Assembly (NCBI RefSeq): GCF_903915725.1
Contig: NZ_CAIWTY010000061.1
Location: 32,639-96,638, forward strand
From: an uncultured Rhodopila sp.
Lineage (GTDB): Bacteria; Pseudomonadota; Alphaproteobacteria; Acetobacterales; Acetobacteraceae
DNA: 64,000 nucleotides
Direction: 5' to 3'
The translations under genes were made by a program, and so were the position numbers. The notes below the pieces were generated by a model, which saw only the letters and a program-made list of their open reading frames with translations, did no database searches and was not told where the DNA came from. Of this stretch, positions 1 through 9,556 are shown piece after piece (position 1 is the first letter of the stretch; each line of letters opens with the position of its first letter).

Positions 1-334
1 TGCCGGTGCCGTAATTCGCGACCACGAGAAATCGCTCGGTCGGGTCGAGTGCCGAATCCACCGGATTGACGCCGCCGCACTCGACCTGGTTGAGCAAACT
101 CAGCGTGCCGGTCCGGCGATCGATGGCAAAGGCGCTCACCTGTGTCCGCGCGCCGTGCACGCTATAGAGCCGCGATCCATCCCGCGTCAGCGTGAACAGC
201 GACGGATTCTCAAGCGCGCCCACGTGCTGGATATGCGTCCAGCCGCCGCTCGCCGGATCGACGCGGAACACGTTGATGCCGTTGCCGCGTCCGCCCCTGT
301 CGGGCGTGGTGTAGCCTCCGACATACGCGAACAT
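1..334 (-). CDS. Lactonase-family beta-propeller protein, N-terminal part (runs off the window)
   Basis: About 111 N-terminal codons are present and the frame continues beyond the left edge. The translation begins MFAYVGGYTTPD and continues with blade-like segments (GINVFRVDPASGGW, NPSLFTLTRDGSRLYSV, LDPTERFLVVANYGTG). This matches the start of the lactonase / 6-phosphogluconolactonase beta-propeller family, which hydrolyses sugar lactones or related compounds in the cytoplasm. The ATG at 334 has a G-rich ribosome site just upstream and lies 14 nt after the stop of the chelatase gene, so the two are probably co-transcribed. The exact substrate cannot be told from the visible part. Confidence 0.8.
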   Translation of the reverse strand, partial: MFAYVGGYTTPDRGGRGNGINVFRVDPASGGWTHIQHVGALENPSLFTLTRDGSRLYSVHGARTQVSAFAIDRRTGTLSLLNQVECGGVNPVDSALDPTERFLVVANYGTG

Positions 335-348
335 GCCGCCCCCTTTCG

Positions 349-1077
349 TTAGATCGCCGCCTGATCCAGGATGATCCGCAGCATCGCCGGATCGTTGGTG
401 ACGGACCCGTTGGTGCGCACCGTCGGGCCATCTTGCCCTCGCGCCGCCTGTTCCGCCGCGACCAGGGCCGGCAGGTCGTCGCGAACATGGCCGCCCTCTC
501 CAGCGAAAAAGCCGATGACGACAACAGGGTGATGGCGCAACCCGCGCAAGGTCTCGGCGACGAAGGGCGGTTCCTCCAGGCAGGCCGACTCCACCCGCGC
601 GAACAAGGTGGTCCAGCCGACGCGTGAGGCATGCGCGTGCAAGGCCAGCGTCCGGCCCGGCGCGCTGGCCGAGCCGTGCCCGGCGACCAGCACGGCTGCG
701 TCTCGCGACGAGATCCCCATGGCTTCGCAGGCTGCCAGCGCCTGGCGCTCGATCAGGCCCGCCATGCCGTCATGCGTGCCCACCGGCGGGCACAGGCGAA
801 CCCGCGGGGCCGATCCCAGCGCGCGCGGGATCGCTTCTTGCGTAAAATAGCCGGCTTCCATGAAGTACGGCACGACCCGCAGCTCGCCCGCATCGATCCG
901 CGCCAGCGACCCGGCGACGGTGGGTGTGCCGTTCAGCAGCGCCACCTCCACCTGGAGGAACGTCCCCTCCGCCCGCAGCGCCTCGGCTTGCCGGTGCAGC
1001 CCCTCGGCCGCGTCCGGATAGCGCGAAGATCCATGGGCAATCAGCAGCAAGGCGGCATTGGCGGGCACCGTTGACAC
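349..1077 (-). CDS. cbiX: CbiX/SirB-type sirohydrochlorin chelatase
   Basis: A 242-residue protein with two CbiX-like halves. The first half has LLIAHGSS with His15, where the family places a metal-binding histidine. The second half carries VAGHGSAS with His134, and PPVGTHDG lies between them. The family inserts cobalt or ferrous iron into sirohydrochlorin on the way to cobalamin or siroheme, in the cytoplasm. The length fits the two-domain, long form. The gene precedes the lactonase by 14 nt, probably as one operon. No other cobalamin-synthesis gene is in view, so choice of metal is inferred only from family membership. I see no clear cobalamin riboswitch upstream. Confidence 0.85.
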   Translation of the reverse strand: MSTVPANAALLLIAHGSSRYPDAAEGLHRQAEALRAEGTFLQVEVALLNGTPTVAGSLARIDAGELRVVPYFMEAGYFTQEAIPRALGSAPRVRLCPPVGTHDGMAGLIERQALAACEAMGISSRDAAVLVAGHGSASAPGRTLALHAHASRVGWTTLFARVESACLEEPPFVAETLRGLRHHPVVVIGFFAGEGGHVRDDLPALVAAEQAARGQDGPTVRTNGSVTNDPAMLRIILDQAAI

Positions 1078-1243
1078 TCCGGGATGCTGGCTCGGAAGCC
1101 TCGGCCGTCAACGTAGCGCTGAACCCGACCAAACCAAACCGGGCATGGCCTCACGATCTGGGTGGCTTTGGTCGCGGGTCAAAGCACCCAGGCCGGTCCG
1201 CATGGAGATTGGTCCATGCGCACGGCGGCCTCTATCGAAGGCC

Positions 1244-1307
1244 CGCCATCTACGCCTTCGTTCGTGCAAACAGCAGGCGTGGATGGCGATCTCCGTCGGC
1301 ATGACGA
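1244..1307. repeat. Dispersed intergenic palindromic element, copy D
   Basis: Related to the elements at 18581-18664, 18717-18783 and 22541-22615. Shared core: a CATCYACGCCTT-like arm, about 20 variable bases, an AGGCGTGGATG arm, then a short hairpin with a C/TTTCG- or CTCCG-type loop ending in CATGAC. It lies between cbiX and the end of the large repeat protein gene. Confidence 0.6.
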
Positions 1308-1315
1308 CGCTGGCA

Positions 1316-4300
1316 TCAACTGATCAGCGCATGTCCTCCGCTGAACGTCGTATGATTCGCCAGCAGATCAGCCGCGGTCTGGCTCGATGCCACATTCAGC
1401 AGCACCACGCCATGCGCAAGGTCGGCGCTGCTGGCAATCGCGATCGCATGCTGGCCACCCACCGTGGTGTCGTAGGCTTTCAGCACGCCGGCTGCGGCAC
1501 CCAGCAGGTCGATGTTCAGTTCATCCGTGCCAAGGGCGAAGTTCGCGATCGTCTCGATGCCGCTGACGGGCGCCAGCTTGTATTCGATTGTATCCGCTGC
1601 CGAACCGAGGGTTATTGCATCGGGCGTGCCGATGAAGGCCAGCGCGGGCGCGTTCAGACCCGCAGTCGCGCTGGCGGTATTGCCGCCGAGGTTGATCGTC
1701 GTGGCCTGTGTCTGGGCGGACAGATCGAGCGCATTGCCGGTGCCCGTGGCCGTCACCAGGACCGCCGACAGCCGGCCGTCGCCGTTCAGGTCTTTGCCAA
1801 AGGCAGGCTCGAGGTCTTCCAGTGCAAAGCTTTGACCCGACACGACACCCATGGCGTAACCGGTATAGTTGCCGCTGCTGTCGGTATTCCAGACAAGGAA
1901 CTGGTTTCCGCCGAGGCTCCAGGCGACCTCGTAACCGCTCGCCGTCTGCACCGCGCCGATCGGCGCGACACCCGACCCGAATTGGCCGGCGGTCACCGCG
2001 TAGCCCTGGTACTTCAGTAACGGCCCGGTGCCCCCGCCGGTGGCCGGGTTCAGTTCGAACAGGTTGCCGGCCTGCACCAGCGCCGCCGTGCCGTTGGCCG
2101 CGATCGCCGTGGTCGAGGCCATTGGCCCGGCGTTGGGGAAGGTCTCGCCGAAGTTGGCTTCCACGGCTTCCAGCGTCGCGCTGGTGCCGGATACGACGCC
2201 CGTGGCGTAGCCCGTATAGTTGCCGCTGCTGTCGGTGTTCCAGACAAGGAACTGGTTCCCGCCCACGCTCCAGGCGACCTCGTATCCGCTCGCCGTCTGT
2301 TTTGCCCCGACCGGCGTGACGCCCGACCCGAACTGGCCGGCGGTGACGGCACTACCGTTATATGTCACCCACGCAGCGACGGTCCCGCCGTTCTCCAGCG
2401 CATACTGGTTCGCAACCTGCACCAGGCTGGTCGTGCCGTTGGTGGCGATCGGCGTGGAGACAGGTCCGATCGTTCCGTCCTTGTTGAGGTCCTCGCCGAA
2501 CGACAGCTCAAGGTTTTGCAGAGCATAGCTGGTGCCGGACACGGCACCCATGGCGTAGCCGGTATAGTTGCCGCTGCTATTGGTGTTCCAGACGAGGAAC
2601 TGGTTTCCGCCGAGACTCCAGGCGACCTCGTAGCCGCTCGCCGTCTGGACCGCCCCGACCGGCGCAACACCCGACCCGAACTGGCCGGCGGTGACCGCAC
2701 TGCCGGCGTACTGTATCCACCCGGTGACGGTCCCGCCGCTCTCCAGCGCATACCGGTTCGCAACCTGCACCAGGCTGGTTGTGCCGTTGGTGGCGCTTGT
2801 CGTGGAGACAGGTCCGATCGTTCCGTCCTTGTTGAGGTCCTCGCCGAAGGACAGCTCATAGTTTTGCAGAGCATAGCTGGTGCCGGACAGGGCACCCATG
2901 GCGTAACCGGTATAGTTGCCGCTGCTGTCGGTATTCCAGACAAGGAACTGGTTTCCGCCAAGACTCCAGGCGACCTCGTAACCGCTCGCCGTCTGCACCG
3001 CGCCGATCGGCGCGACACCCGACCCGAATTGGCCGGCGGTCACCGCGTAGCCCTGGTACTTCAGCAACGGCCCGGTGCCCCCGCCGGTGGCCGGGTTCAG
3101 TTCGAACAGGTTGCCGGCCTGCACGAGGGCCGTCGTGCCGTTGGTCGCGATCGTCGTGGTCGAGGCCGCCGGCCCGGCGTTGGCGAAGACCTCGCCGAAA
3201 TTGGCTTCCACGCCTTCCAGCGTCGCGCTGGTGCCGGACACGACGCCCGTGGCGTAGCCGGTATAGTTGCCGCTGCTGTCGGTGTTCCAGACAAGGAACT
3301 GGTTCCCGCCCACGCTCCAGGCGACCTCGTATCCGCTCGCCGTCTGTTTTGCCCCGACCGGCGTGACGCCCGACCCGAACTGGCCGGCGGTGACGGCACT
3401 GCCGTTATATGTCACCCACGCAGCGACGGTCCCGCCGTTCTCCAGCGCATACCGGTTCCCAACCTGCACCACGCTGGTTGTGCCGTTGGCGGCGATCGTC
3501 GTCGATGGCACCGTGACAATGACACTTGTTGTCGCATCGGACGCGGTGGCGCCGACGGTATCGGTGACGCCGATGGTGAACCCGGTGGTCACCGTCTGCG
3601 CGACTGAGGTCCCGGGTGTTGTCGGGGTGAATATCAGTGCATCCACCGCGGCGGTGACCGCGCTGGCGGCGCCGATATCGGTGTAGACCCCCGTTGCGGC
3701 CGAGTAGCTGCCGCCGCCGAGGTTGGTCAGGGTGCCATTCGCTGCGGCGGATAGTGAAACGGTTACGGTTTCAGTCTGGCTGATATTGGCGTCGGCGATG
3801 ACTACCCGGGCGAAAGGTGTGCTTGTCCCCGGTTCGGTCACCGTCTGGCCCGCGGCCGTGCCGGTGATCGTCGGCGACACGCTGCTTGCGGCAACCTGGA
3901 TCGTCGATCCGCTGACGGCGAATCTTTCTCCGGTGTAGCTGCCGGAGAGGTTCAGCGTATCCACGACTGTGGTACCGTTGCTGACCACCAGTGTGCCGTT
4001 CGTCAGCAGCGCACTTGTGGCGGTGACGCCCTGCAAAACGATCCGGTCGCCGGCCTTGGCATCGATAATACCGGCGAACGCGGCCGGGGTGTCCAACCGC
4101 AGCGTGTCCTTGCCGTTCATCACGATCGTTTGGCCGGCCGAGACGCTGTTCACTGCGAGCGTTGCGCCGGCGGCAATGGCGACCCCCGCCAGCAGGTCGT
4201 AGTCGAAATCGACAACGCCGGTGCCGGTCAGGCTATTGGTCAGATCCAGTGTGCCGCCGAGCACCATCAGGGTGCCGTCATTCTGCAACCCGCCAACGAT

Positions 4301-5221
4301 CGTTCCGAATCCCTGAACAAGGCCGCCGGCATTGATGATGCCCGCCGTGGTGACCGTGCCGCCACCCAACTGGAGTTCACCGGGGTTGGACACCCCGGTT
4401 CCCGCCTCGATGGTCAGCGTTTTCGTTGTCGTGTAATTCGCGCCGCCAAGCAGATCCACGACGCCCCCGCCCGCGATATCCGTCAGGGACGTCTCGACCG
4501 AGACATAGGCGGTGCCGTTCCACTCATTGATGGCCGTTCCCTGGCCGGTGAAGCTCAGGTTCGTGTAGCCGGCCTGGCCCGGCTGCCCCTCGATGGTGCC
4601 GATGTTGACGACCAGGCCCCCGCGCTGGCCGCCCAGATTGACGACGGCGCCGGGACCGGTTGCCTCGAAGGAGCCGTCGGACAGGGCGTTGCCGTTGATT
4701 TCGCCGATCGCGCTCGTGTCGACCGTTACGGTCCCGGAGACAGCCTGCACGTCGTTGGTAAAGTAAACGCCATTGGTTCCGGTCAGCAGCAGGTCGCCCT
4801 CGACCTGGATGAAGCCATTGATCGTTCCACCATTGATAATCTCGGCGTTGACCGCCGGATCGACCTGGACCCAGTTTTGCGGCGAGCCGCCGAACAACCC
4901 GGGCGAACCGGGTGCGAAGGCCAGAGTACCGTCAAGTTTGAGAAGTGCCGCATCGTACGGATTGCCATTCGTGCCCGCGATATCGGCCGCCGTGTCGTTC
5001 AGGGTCAGGCTGTTTACAGTCACCGCGTCGGTGGCGCCGATTGAGACCGTGTACGTGCCCGGCAACGTCACGGCAGAATCGATGACGACGTCCGCGGTTG
5101 GATCGTTTGGCGCCGCTGCCGCGGGAGCGCCGCCGGAGGTCCAATCCGCGACAGTCATCCAATCGCCGCTTACAGGTATGGTCCCGCCATTTACCAGCGT
5201 CGTCCAGTTATATGTCGTCAT
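1316..5221 (-). CDS. Large secreted protein with five tryptophan-rich (W_rich_C-like) repeats, probably type I secreted
   Basis: The frame is open to 5392, but the ATG at 5221 has a good GAGGGG ribosome site and begins [13 protein letters not shown], giving 1301 residues. The first ~450 residues are beta-rich and low in charge (autotransporter/adhesin-like). They are followed by a cadherin/VCBS-like stretch. Residues ~575-1142 hold five ~116-residue repeats with the core [27 protein letters not shown], each ending in an [13 protein letters not shown] acidic loop. This matches the tryptophan-rich Synechocystis-type C-terminal domain family. The C-terminus ([27 protein letters not shown]) resembles haemolysin-type secretion ends. 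No Sec signal peptide is visible, so export by a type I system is inferred. No transporter lies nearby. Role: probably surface adhesion or matrix. Confidence 0.8.
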   Translation of the reverse strand: MTTYNWTTLVNGGTIPVSGDWMTVADWTSGGAPAAAAPNDPTADVVIDSAVTLPGTYTVSIGATDAVTVNSLTLNDTAADIAGTNGNPYDAALLKLDGTLAFAPGSPGLFGGSPQNWVQVDPAVNAEIINGGTINGFIQVEGDLLLTGTNGVYFTNDVQAVSGTVTVDTSAIGEINGNALSDGSFEATGPGAVVNLGGQRGGLVVNIGTIEGQPGQAGYTNLSFTGQGTAINEWNGTAYVSVETSLTDIAGGGVVDLLGGANYTTTKTLTIEAGTGVSNPGELQLGGGTVTTAGIINAGGLVQGFGTIVGGLQNDGTLMVLGGTLDLTNSLTGTGVVDFDYDLLAGVAIAAGATLAVNSVSAGQTIVMNGKDTLRLDTPAAFAGIIDAKAGDRIVLQGVTATSALLTNGTLVVSNGTTVVDTLNLSGSYTGERFAVSGSTIQVAASSVSPTITGTAAGQTVTEPGTSTPFARVVIADANISQTETVTVSLSAAANGTLTNLGGGSYSAATGVYTDIGAASAVTAAVDALIFTPTTPGTSVAQTVTTGFTIGVTDTVGATASDATTSVIVTVPSTTIAANGTTSVVQVGNRYALENGGTVAAWVTYNGSAVTAGQFGSGVTPVGAKQTASGYEVAWSVGGNQFLVWNTDSSGNYTGYATGVVSGTSATLEGVEANFGEVFANAGPAASTTTIATNGTTALVQAGNLFELNPATGGGTGPLLKYQGYAVTAGQFGSGVAPIGAVQTASGYEVAWSLGGNQFLVWNTDSSGNYTGYAMGALSGTSYALQNYELSFGEDLNKDGTIGPVSTTSATNGTTSLVQVANRYALESGGTVTGWIQYAGSAVTAGQFGSGVAPVGAVQTASGYEVAWSLGGNQFLVWNTNSSGNYTGYAMGAVSGTSYALQNLELSFGEDLNKDGTIGPVSTPIATNGTTSLVQVANQYALENGGTVAAWVTYNGSAVTAGQFGSGVTPVGAKQTASGYEVAWSVGGNQFLVWNTDSSGNYTGYATGVVSGTSATLEAVEANFGETFPNAGPMASTTAIAANGTAALVQAGNLFELNPATGGGTGPLLKYQGYAVTAGQFGSGVAPIGAVQTASGYEVAWSLGGNQFLVWNTDSSGNYTGYAMGVVSGQSFALEDLEPAFGKDLNGDGRLSAVLVTATGTGNALDLSAQTQATTINLGGNTASATAGLNAPALAFIGTPDAITLGSAADTIEYKLAPVSGIETIANFALGTDELNIDLLGAAAGVLKAYDTTVGGQHAIAIASSADLAHGVVLLNVASSQTAADLLANHTTFSGGHALIS
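1775..3491 (-). repeat. Five tandem ~350-bp coding repeats inside the large secreted protein gene
   Basis: Copies begin near 3491, 3147, 2796, 2447 and 2097 (gene order). The period is about 344-351 bp. Copies 1 and 4, and copies 2 and 5, are almost identical at nucleotide level. For example, 3258-3440 and 2211-2393 differ at about one position by eye. Copy 3 is more like copies 2 and 5 in its end. The pattern suggests duplication of a ~1.05-kb block. Confidence 0.9.
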
Positions 5222-5648
5222 GTCTGCCCCTCGACTGAGATCGCGGATCCGCTCATGCCAAACACAGTTGTTCACACGGCAATACGACTGCCGGTGTGGA
5301 TACGCCGTGTATTGCGAGACTGGTCTTGAAACCCCTGTTGATACCACTACGGAACGAGGCCGCCGACGCGGCGATCGATCGTCCTGCGGCAATCAATGAC
5401 GCAATCGGCGCCACGGCTGAAGTCACGTCGCGGTCATATCGATCCGAAAACAGGAATGTGATGATCGCAGTCTTGTTGCGGGATGCGTGAACTATTCACG
5501 CGTCATTTTGTCTGGGTTCACCACTATGTCATACCAGTCCGCCCGCAGATTGACCCACGGGCACAGCGGTTTCCGTCGTGCCGGCGGGTCTTCCAAAGGC
5601 ATGACGAGGCGGCGCGGCCGGAGTGTCCCCGTTACCGCGGGAGTGGGA
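5222..5648. other. Intergenic region upstream of the large secreted protein gene
   Basis: 427 bases between the large secreted protein and the FkbM methyltransferase, both on the minus strand. It should hold the promoter of the secreted protein gene. I see the GAGGGG ribosome site next to 5221 but no convincing promoter motif, terminator or small gene. Confidence 0.5.
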
Positions 5649-6389
5649 TCAGACCTCGCACCCATCGATGCGGATGCCGGACATCGACAGCCGATGGGCT
5701 GGCGCGCACAAAAGGTTCAGGCGATCGATCGGGAAGAACCGGTAGTTTCCGCTATCGAAGCAGGCCTTGATCCGGTTGATGTCCACCCTCCAGTATTCCA
5801 CCCAACACCACGGCGCGAAGTCGCGGATAGCGGCGCGTGCGCCGCTCAGCACCTCCGGCTCCATGCCTTCGACATCGATCTTGAGGAAGTCGAGGCGCGC
5901 CAGGCGCAAAGCGTCGATCGTGGTGACGTCCACATCTTCGCGCGACTCGCAGGCGGCGGGCTGCACCAGACTGTAAAGTCCGAAGTCCTGCGGCACGGCG
6001 TAATCCGGTTGGCCGGCGCTCACCGTGCCAGCGGCGGCGCCCAGGGCCTGGTTATGGACATGGAGATTGGCCAGATCATTCAACGCGGCACTGCCGCACA
6101 GCGCGTAGAACATCATCCGCTGGACTTCGAATGCGTGAACGATGCCGCCTGCGGCCTTGATCTCGCGGGCGATCGGCACGCTCACGAGGCCGATATTGGC
6201 GCCGGCGTCGACCACCACGCTGCGATCCGGCAAGGTGCGCACGATCGCCAGGATTTTCGCCAGCTCCGCTTCGATATGCGGGTATCCCGTCTTGATCAGG
6301 ACGTCCGCCTGATAGGCGCAATGCCGGTTGACGACGAACTTTCCGTAGACCGATTCCAGCACGGTAAAGTTGTTCACGGGTTGCAGCAT
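5649..6389 (-). CDS. FkbM-family SAM-dependent methyltransferase
   Basis: 246 residues. The SAM-binding motif I is VVVDAGANIGLVSVPIAREI in two overlapping pieces (about residues 55-75), and the family hallmark FLKIDVEGME lies near residue 165, followed by VLSGARAAI. The length is normal for FkbM enzymes, which methylate hydroxyl groups on sugars, polyketides or surface glycans. The acceptor here cannot be predicted. It lies downstream of no obvious glycan cluster; its only same-strand neighbour is the large secreted protein, so a role in modifying a surface structure is speculative. Confidence 0.85.
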   Translation of the reverse strand: MLQPVNNFTVLESVYGKFVVNRHCAYQADVLIKTGYPHIEAELAKILAIVRTLPDRSVVVDAGANIGLVSVPIAREIKAAGGIVHAFEVQRMMFYALCGSAALNDLANLHVHNQALGAAAGTVSAGQPDYAVPQDFGLYSLVQPAACESREDVDVTTIDALRLARLDFLKIDVEGMEPEVLSGARAAIRDFAPWCWVEYWRVDINRIKACFDSGNYRFFPIDRLNLLCAPAHRLSMSGIRIDGCEV

Positions 6390-6589
6390 GGCACGTCCCT
6401 GGCGTGAGCAGGCGGAGTGTCCGGCCCGACGGGATCAGACTACGCGGCACAGGTTAACGAGTCGTTAACAGCCACCTCCGGGCAACATGTTTGTGCATTC
6501 CCCCGGAGTCCGTGACCCGGTTTGCCCCGCACGGCAAACTGGCGCACATAGGCCCGCGTTAAGGCAAGCCTAACGGCAAGGAGTTGCAC

Positions 6590-8227
6590 ATGGCGGAGGC
6601 GCTTCCCCCGCGCGAAGCAATGGAATTCGACGTGGTGATCGTCGGAGGCGGCCCTGCCGGCCTGTCCGCCGCGATCCGGCTGAAACAGATCAATCCCGAG
6701 ATCTCGGTCTGCCTGGTGGAAAAAGCCGGCGAAATCGGCGGCCACATCCTGTCCGGCGCCGTGATCGAACCCCGCGCGCTGACCGAACTGATCCCCGATT
6801 GGCAGGACAAAGGCGCGCCGCTGATCACGCCGGCCGGGCAGGACGGGTTCTACTACATGACCGAAACCCGGGCCTTCAAACTGCCGACGCCGCCGCAGAT
6901 GCACAACCACGGCAACTACATCGTCTCGCTCGGCGATGTCGTCCGCTGGCTCGGGCAGCAGGCCGAGGCGCTCGGGGTGGAAATCTATCCCGGCTTCGCC
7001 GCCACAGAACTGCTGGAGGAAGACGGCCGCATCGCCGGCATCGCCACCGGCGACATGGGCATCGGCAAGGACGGCAACCCGACCGACAACTTCCAGCGCG
7101 GCATGGAGCTGCGCGCCCACTACACGCTGTTCGCCGAGGGCTGCCGAGGGTCGCTGTCCAAGCAACTGATGGCGCGCTTCAACCTGCGCGAGGGCAAGGA
7201 CCCGCAGACCTACGGCATCGGCATCAAGGAATTGTGGGAAGTCCCCGCCGCCAATCACAAGCCCGGACTGATCGAGCACGCCCTCGGCTGGCCGCTGGAC
7301 TCCTCCACCTACGGCGGATCGTTCCTGTATCACTTCGGCGCCAACCTGGTCGCCTATGGCTTTGTCGTCGGGCTGGACTATACGAATCCCTGGCTGTCGC
7401 CGTTCGACGAGATGCAGCGCTTCAAGACCCACCCGCACATGCGCAAGCATTTCGAGGGCGGCCGCCGCGTCTCCTACGGCGCGCGGGCGCTGGTCGAGGG
7501 CGGCATCCAGTCGCTGCCGAAGCTGAGCTTCCCCGGCGGGTTGCTGCTGGGCGACGCGGCCGGGTTCCTGAACGTGCCGAAGATCAAGGGCACCCACACC
7601 GCGATGAAGTCCGGCATGCTCGCCGCGGAAGCGCTGGCGGAGGCTCTGGCGGGGGAAAAACCCGCCGAAGTCACCGGCTATGCCGCACGGGCGGAGCAAA
7701 GCTGGCTGTGGGGGGAACTGTCGAACGTTCGCAACGTTCGCCCGGCCTTCGCGAAGTACGGCCGCTGGGGCGGATTCGCGTATGCCGCTCTCGACACCGT
7801 GCTGCTGCGCGGCAAGGCGCCCTGGACCATGCGTCATCCGCACCCGGACAACGAGACGTTGCAGGACGCCGACAAGGCGCCCCGCATCAACTACCCCAAG
7901 CCCGACGGCGTGCTCACGTTCGACCGCCTGTCCTCGGTGTTCATCAGCAACACCAACCACGAGGAAAACCAGCCGCCGCATCTGAAGCTGGCGGACCCGG
8001 CGACGGCGATCTCGGTCAACTGGGACCGCTACCGCAGTCCGGAGACGCGGTATTGCCCGGCGCAGGTCTACGAGATCGTCGGCGCCGAGGAGGGTGCCCC
8101 GAGGTTGCAGATCAACGCGCAGAACTGCGTGCACTGCAAGACCTGCGACATCAAGGACCCGACCCAGAACATCAACTGGGTGCCCCCGGAGGGCGGCGGT
8201 GGCCCGAGCTATCCGGGCGGGATGTAG
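6590..8227 (+). CDS. Electron transfer flavoprotein-ubiquinone oxidoreductase
   Basis: 545 residues from the ATG at 6590, which has an AAGGAG ribosome site 6 bases away; an in-frame TTG at 6584 is less likely. The N-terminus has the FAD-binding motif DVVIVGGGPAGLSAA. The centre has the FLNVPKIKGTHTAMKSG segment typical of ETF-QO. The C-terminus holds the [4Fe-4S] ligands: CPAQVYE, then CVHCKTCDIKDP. The enzyme passes electrons from reduced ETF (fatty acid and amino acid dehydrogenases) to ubiquinone at the inner membrane. Length and motifs are complete. In related genomes it lies next to the TPR gene and ispE; here an opposite-strand gene separates them. Confidence 0.96.
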   Translation: MAEALPPREAMEFDVVIVGGGPAGLSAAIRLKQINPEISVCLVEKAGEIGGHILSGAVIEPRALTELIPDWQDKGAPLITPAGQDGFYYMTETRAFKLPTPPQMHNHGNYIVSLGDVVRWLGQQAEALGVEIYPGFAATELLEEDGRIAGIATGDMGIGKDGNPTDNFQRGMELRAHYTLFAEGCRGSLSKQLMARFNLREGKDPQTYGIGIKELWEVPAANHKPGLIEHALGWPLDSSTYGGSFLYHFGANLVAYGFVVGLDYTNPWLSPFDEMQRFKTHPHMRKHFEGGRRVSYGARALVEGGIQSLPKLSFPGGLLLGDAAGFLNVPKIKGTHTAMKSGMLAAEALAEALAGEKPAEVTGYAARAEQSWLWGELSNVRNVRPAFAKYGRWGGFAYAALDTVLLRGKAPWTMRHPHPDNETLQDADKAPRINYPKPDGVLTFDRLSSVFISNTNHEENQPPHLKLADPATAISVNWDRYRSPETRYCPAQVYEIVGAEEGAPRLQINAQNCVHCKTCDIKDPTQNINWVPPEGGGGPSYPGGM

Positions 8228-8259
8228 AAGGGAGACTGGTGCGGCCTTCAGGGGCGGCC

Positions 8260-9363
8260 CTACGCCCGCACCAGCACCTTTCTGAACATCCGCAGGATCG
8301 GCCGTTCCACCACTCGATACATGGCGTAGCCAAAAAGGTTCGCGCCGATGACCGCGGCCACGACGAACAGCAGCGGGCTGACGTCCTGCAGCTTCAGCCG
8401 CAGCAGCGCCGACAGAATGAAGGTGTGGAACAGGTAGACGCTGTAGGACGCATCGCCGAACGCTTCGGCCGCCCGCTCGAACACGCCTTCCCGGCGGCTG
8501 CCGAAGATCGAAACGAACACCAGGAGCCCGCACAGCCCCCAGATCCCCAGCACGGCCGGGAAACGGATCTGCTCCGCGGCGGCCAGCGGCGCACCCAGGC
8601 TGTAGACGAACCACAGTCCGAGCAGCATCAGCATCAGGGTGAACGGATAAGGCACGGAGAATGAACGCGGCGTTCTTTCCGACATCAAACCAAAGCCGAT
8701 CCCGGCGGCGAATAAAAGGATGATGGGGCGGGTCCAGTAGGCGGCGATGGTTGCCGGTTCGGTCATGTCCGGCAGCGGCATGATCGCCGAACCGGCGGCG
8801 ACCAGCCCGGCCAGCGCCGCGATGATCAGGCCGGTGCCGATGGTCCGGGTGAAGAACAGCCCGGCGGCGAAGATCATGTAGAAAAGGATTTCGTATTGCA
8901 GCGTCCAGCCCTGGCCGACGAGCGGATGCATGTTGCCCGCGCCGCCGATCCAATGCGGCACCAGCAGCAGCGAGAACAGGATATCGCGGGCGGTGAATTC
9001 GGCCCGGTGCGGGCTGAGCACCACAAACAGCGCGGTAGCGATCCAGTAGACCGGGAAGATGCGGATCAGCCGCTTGAGCACGAACGTGCTCGCGCCACGC
9101 AGATTGCCGAACGATTGCCGTGAGGTGCGGTAGATGATGAAGCCGCTGATCAGGAAGAACGTAGCGACGCCGAAATATCCGGAAATCCCGAGGCGTCCGG
9201 CGACACCGGCCGGCATGAGGCCATGCTCCGCCAGCGTGTCGGCGCAATGGGACACCACCACCAGCGACGCGGCGAGGCCGCGCAGTGCCTGCAAATGGTA
9301 CAGTGTCTTGCCGCGCGAGGCGACACCGTCCCGCGCCGTTTCGGTGATCGCGATAACCGTCAT
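8260..9363 (-). CDS. Acyltransferase 3 family membrane protein (OatA-like)
   Basis: 367 residues with about ten hydrophobic segments. The N-terminus carries LQALRGLAASLVVVSHC, the usual family signature with the conserved RG and catalytic His, followed by FFLISGFIIY. The family O-acetylates or O-acylates cell-surface sugars, lipopolysaccharide or exopolysaccharide, using an inner-membrane acyl channel. The gene is convergent with ETF-QO (33-nt gap) and divergent from the TPR gene, so it stands alone in opposite orientation within an otherwise co-directional block. The acceptor is unknown. Confidence 0.88.
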   Translation of the reverse strand: MTVIAITETARDGVASRGKTLYHLQALRGLAASLVVVSHCADTLAEHGLMPAGVAGRLGISGYFGVATFFLISGFIIYRTSRQSFGNLRGASTFVLKRLIRIFPVYWIATALFVVLSPHRAEFTARDILFSLLLVPHWIGGAGNMHPLVGQGWTLQYEILFYMIFAAGLFFTRTIGTGLIIAALAGLVAAGSAIMPLPDMTEPATIAAYWTRPIILLFAAGIGFGLMSERTPRSFSVPYPFTLMLMLLGLWFVYSLGAPLAAAEQIRFPAVLGIWGLCGLLVFVSIFGSRREGVFERAAEAFGDASYSVYLFHTFILSALLRLKLQDVSPLLFVVAAVIGANLFGYAMYRVVERPILRMFRKVLVRA

Positions 9364-9556
9364 GCGCGGATATTCCCTGACGTCGAAAGCGAGCGGCCCG
9401 TCTTAGCGCCCTAAGCCCTGCCGCCGGATCAATTCCGCGCCAATGCCAAACCTTCGCGAGGCCGCTTTCGATGCGTCCGGAAACCGGTGATCGCAACCGG
9501 GTTTTGATCATCGCAAGATGAATGACATCGCCGGAATCGCCTGATACACTGGCACA

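Noticed and set aside
1078..1315. Cobalamin riboswitch upstream of cbiX
   Set aside because: I looked for the conserved B12-box-like sequence and the expected stems on the minus strand and found none. A 7-bp hairpin at 1200-1219 is too simple.
1775..3491. CRISPR array
   Set aside because: The repeats are ~350 bp, coding and in frame. No short repeat-spacer pattern exists.
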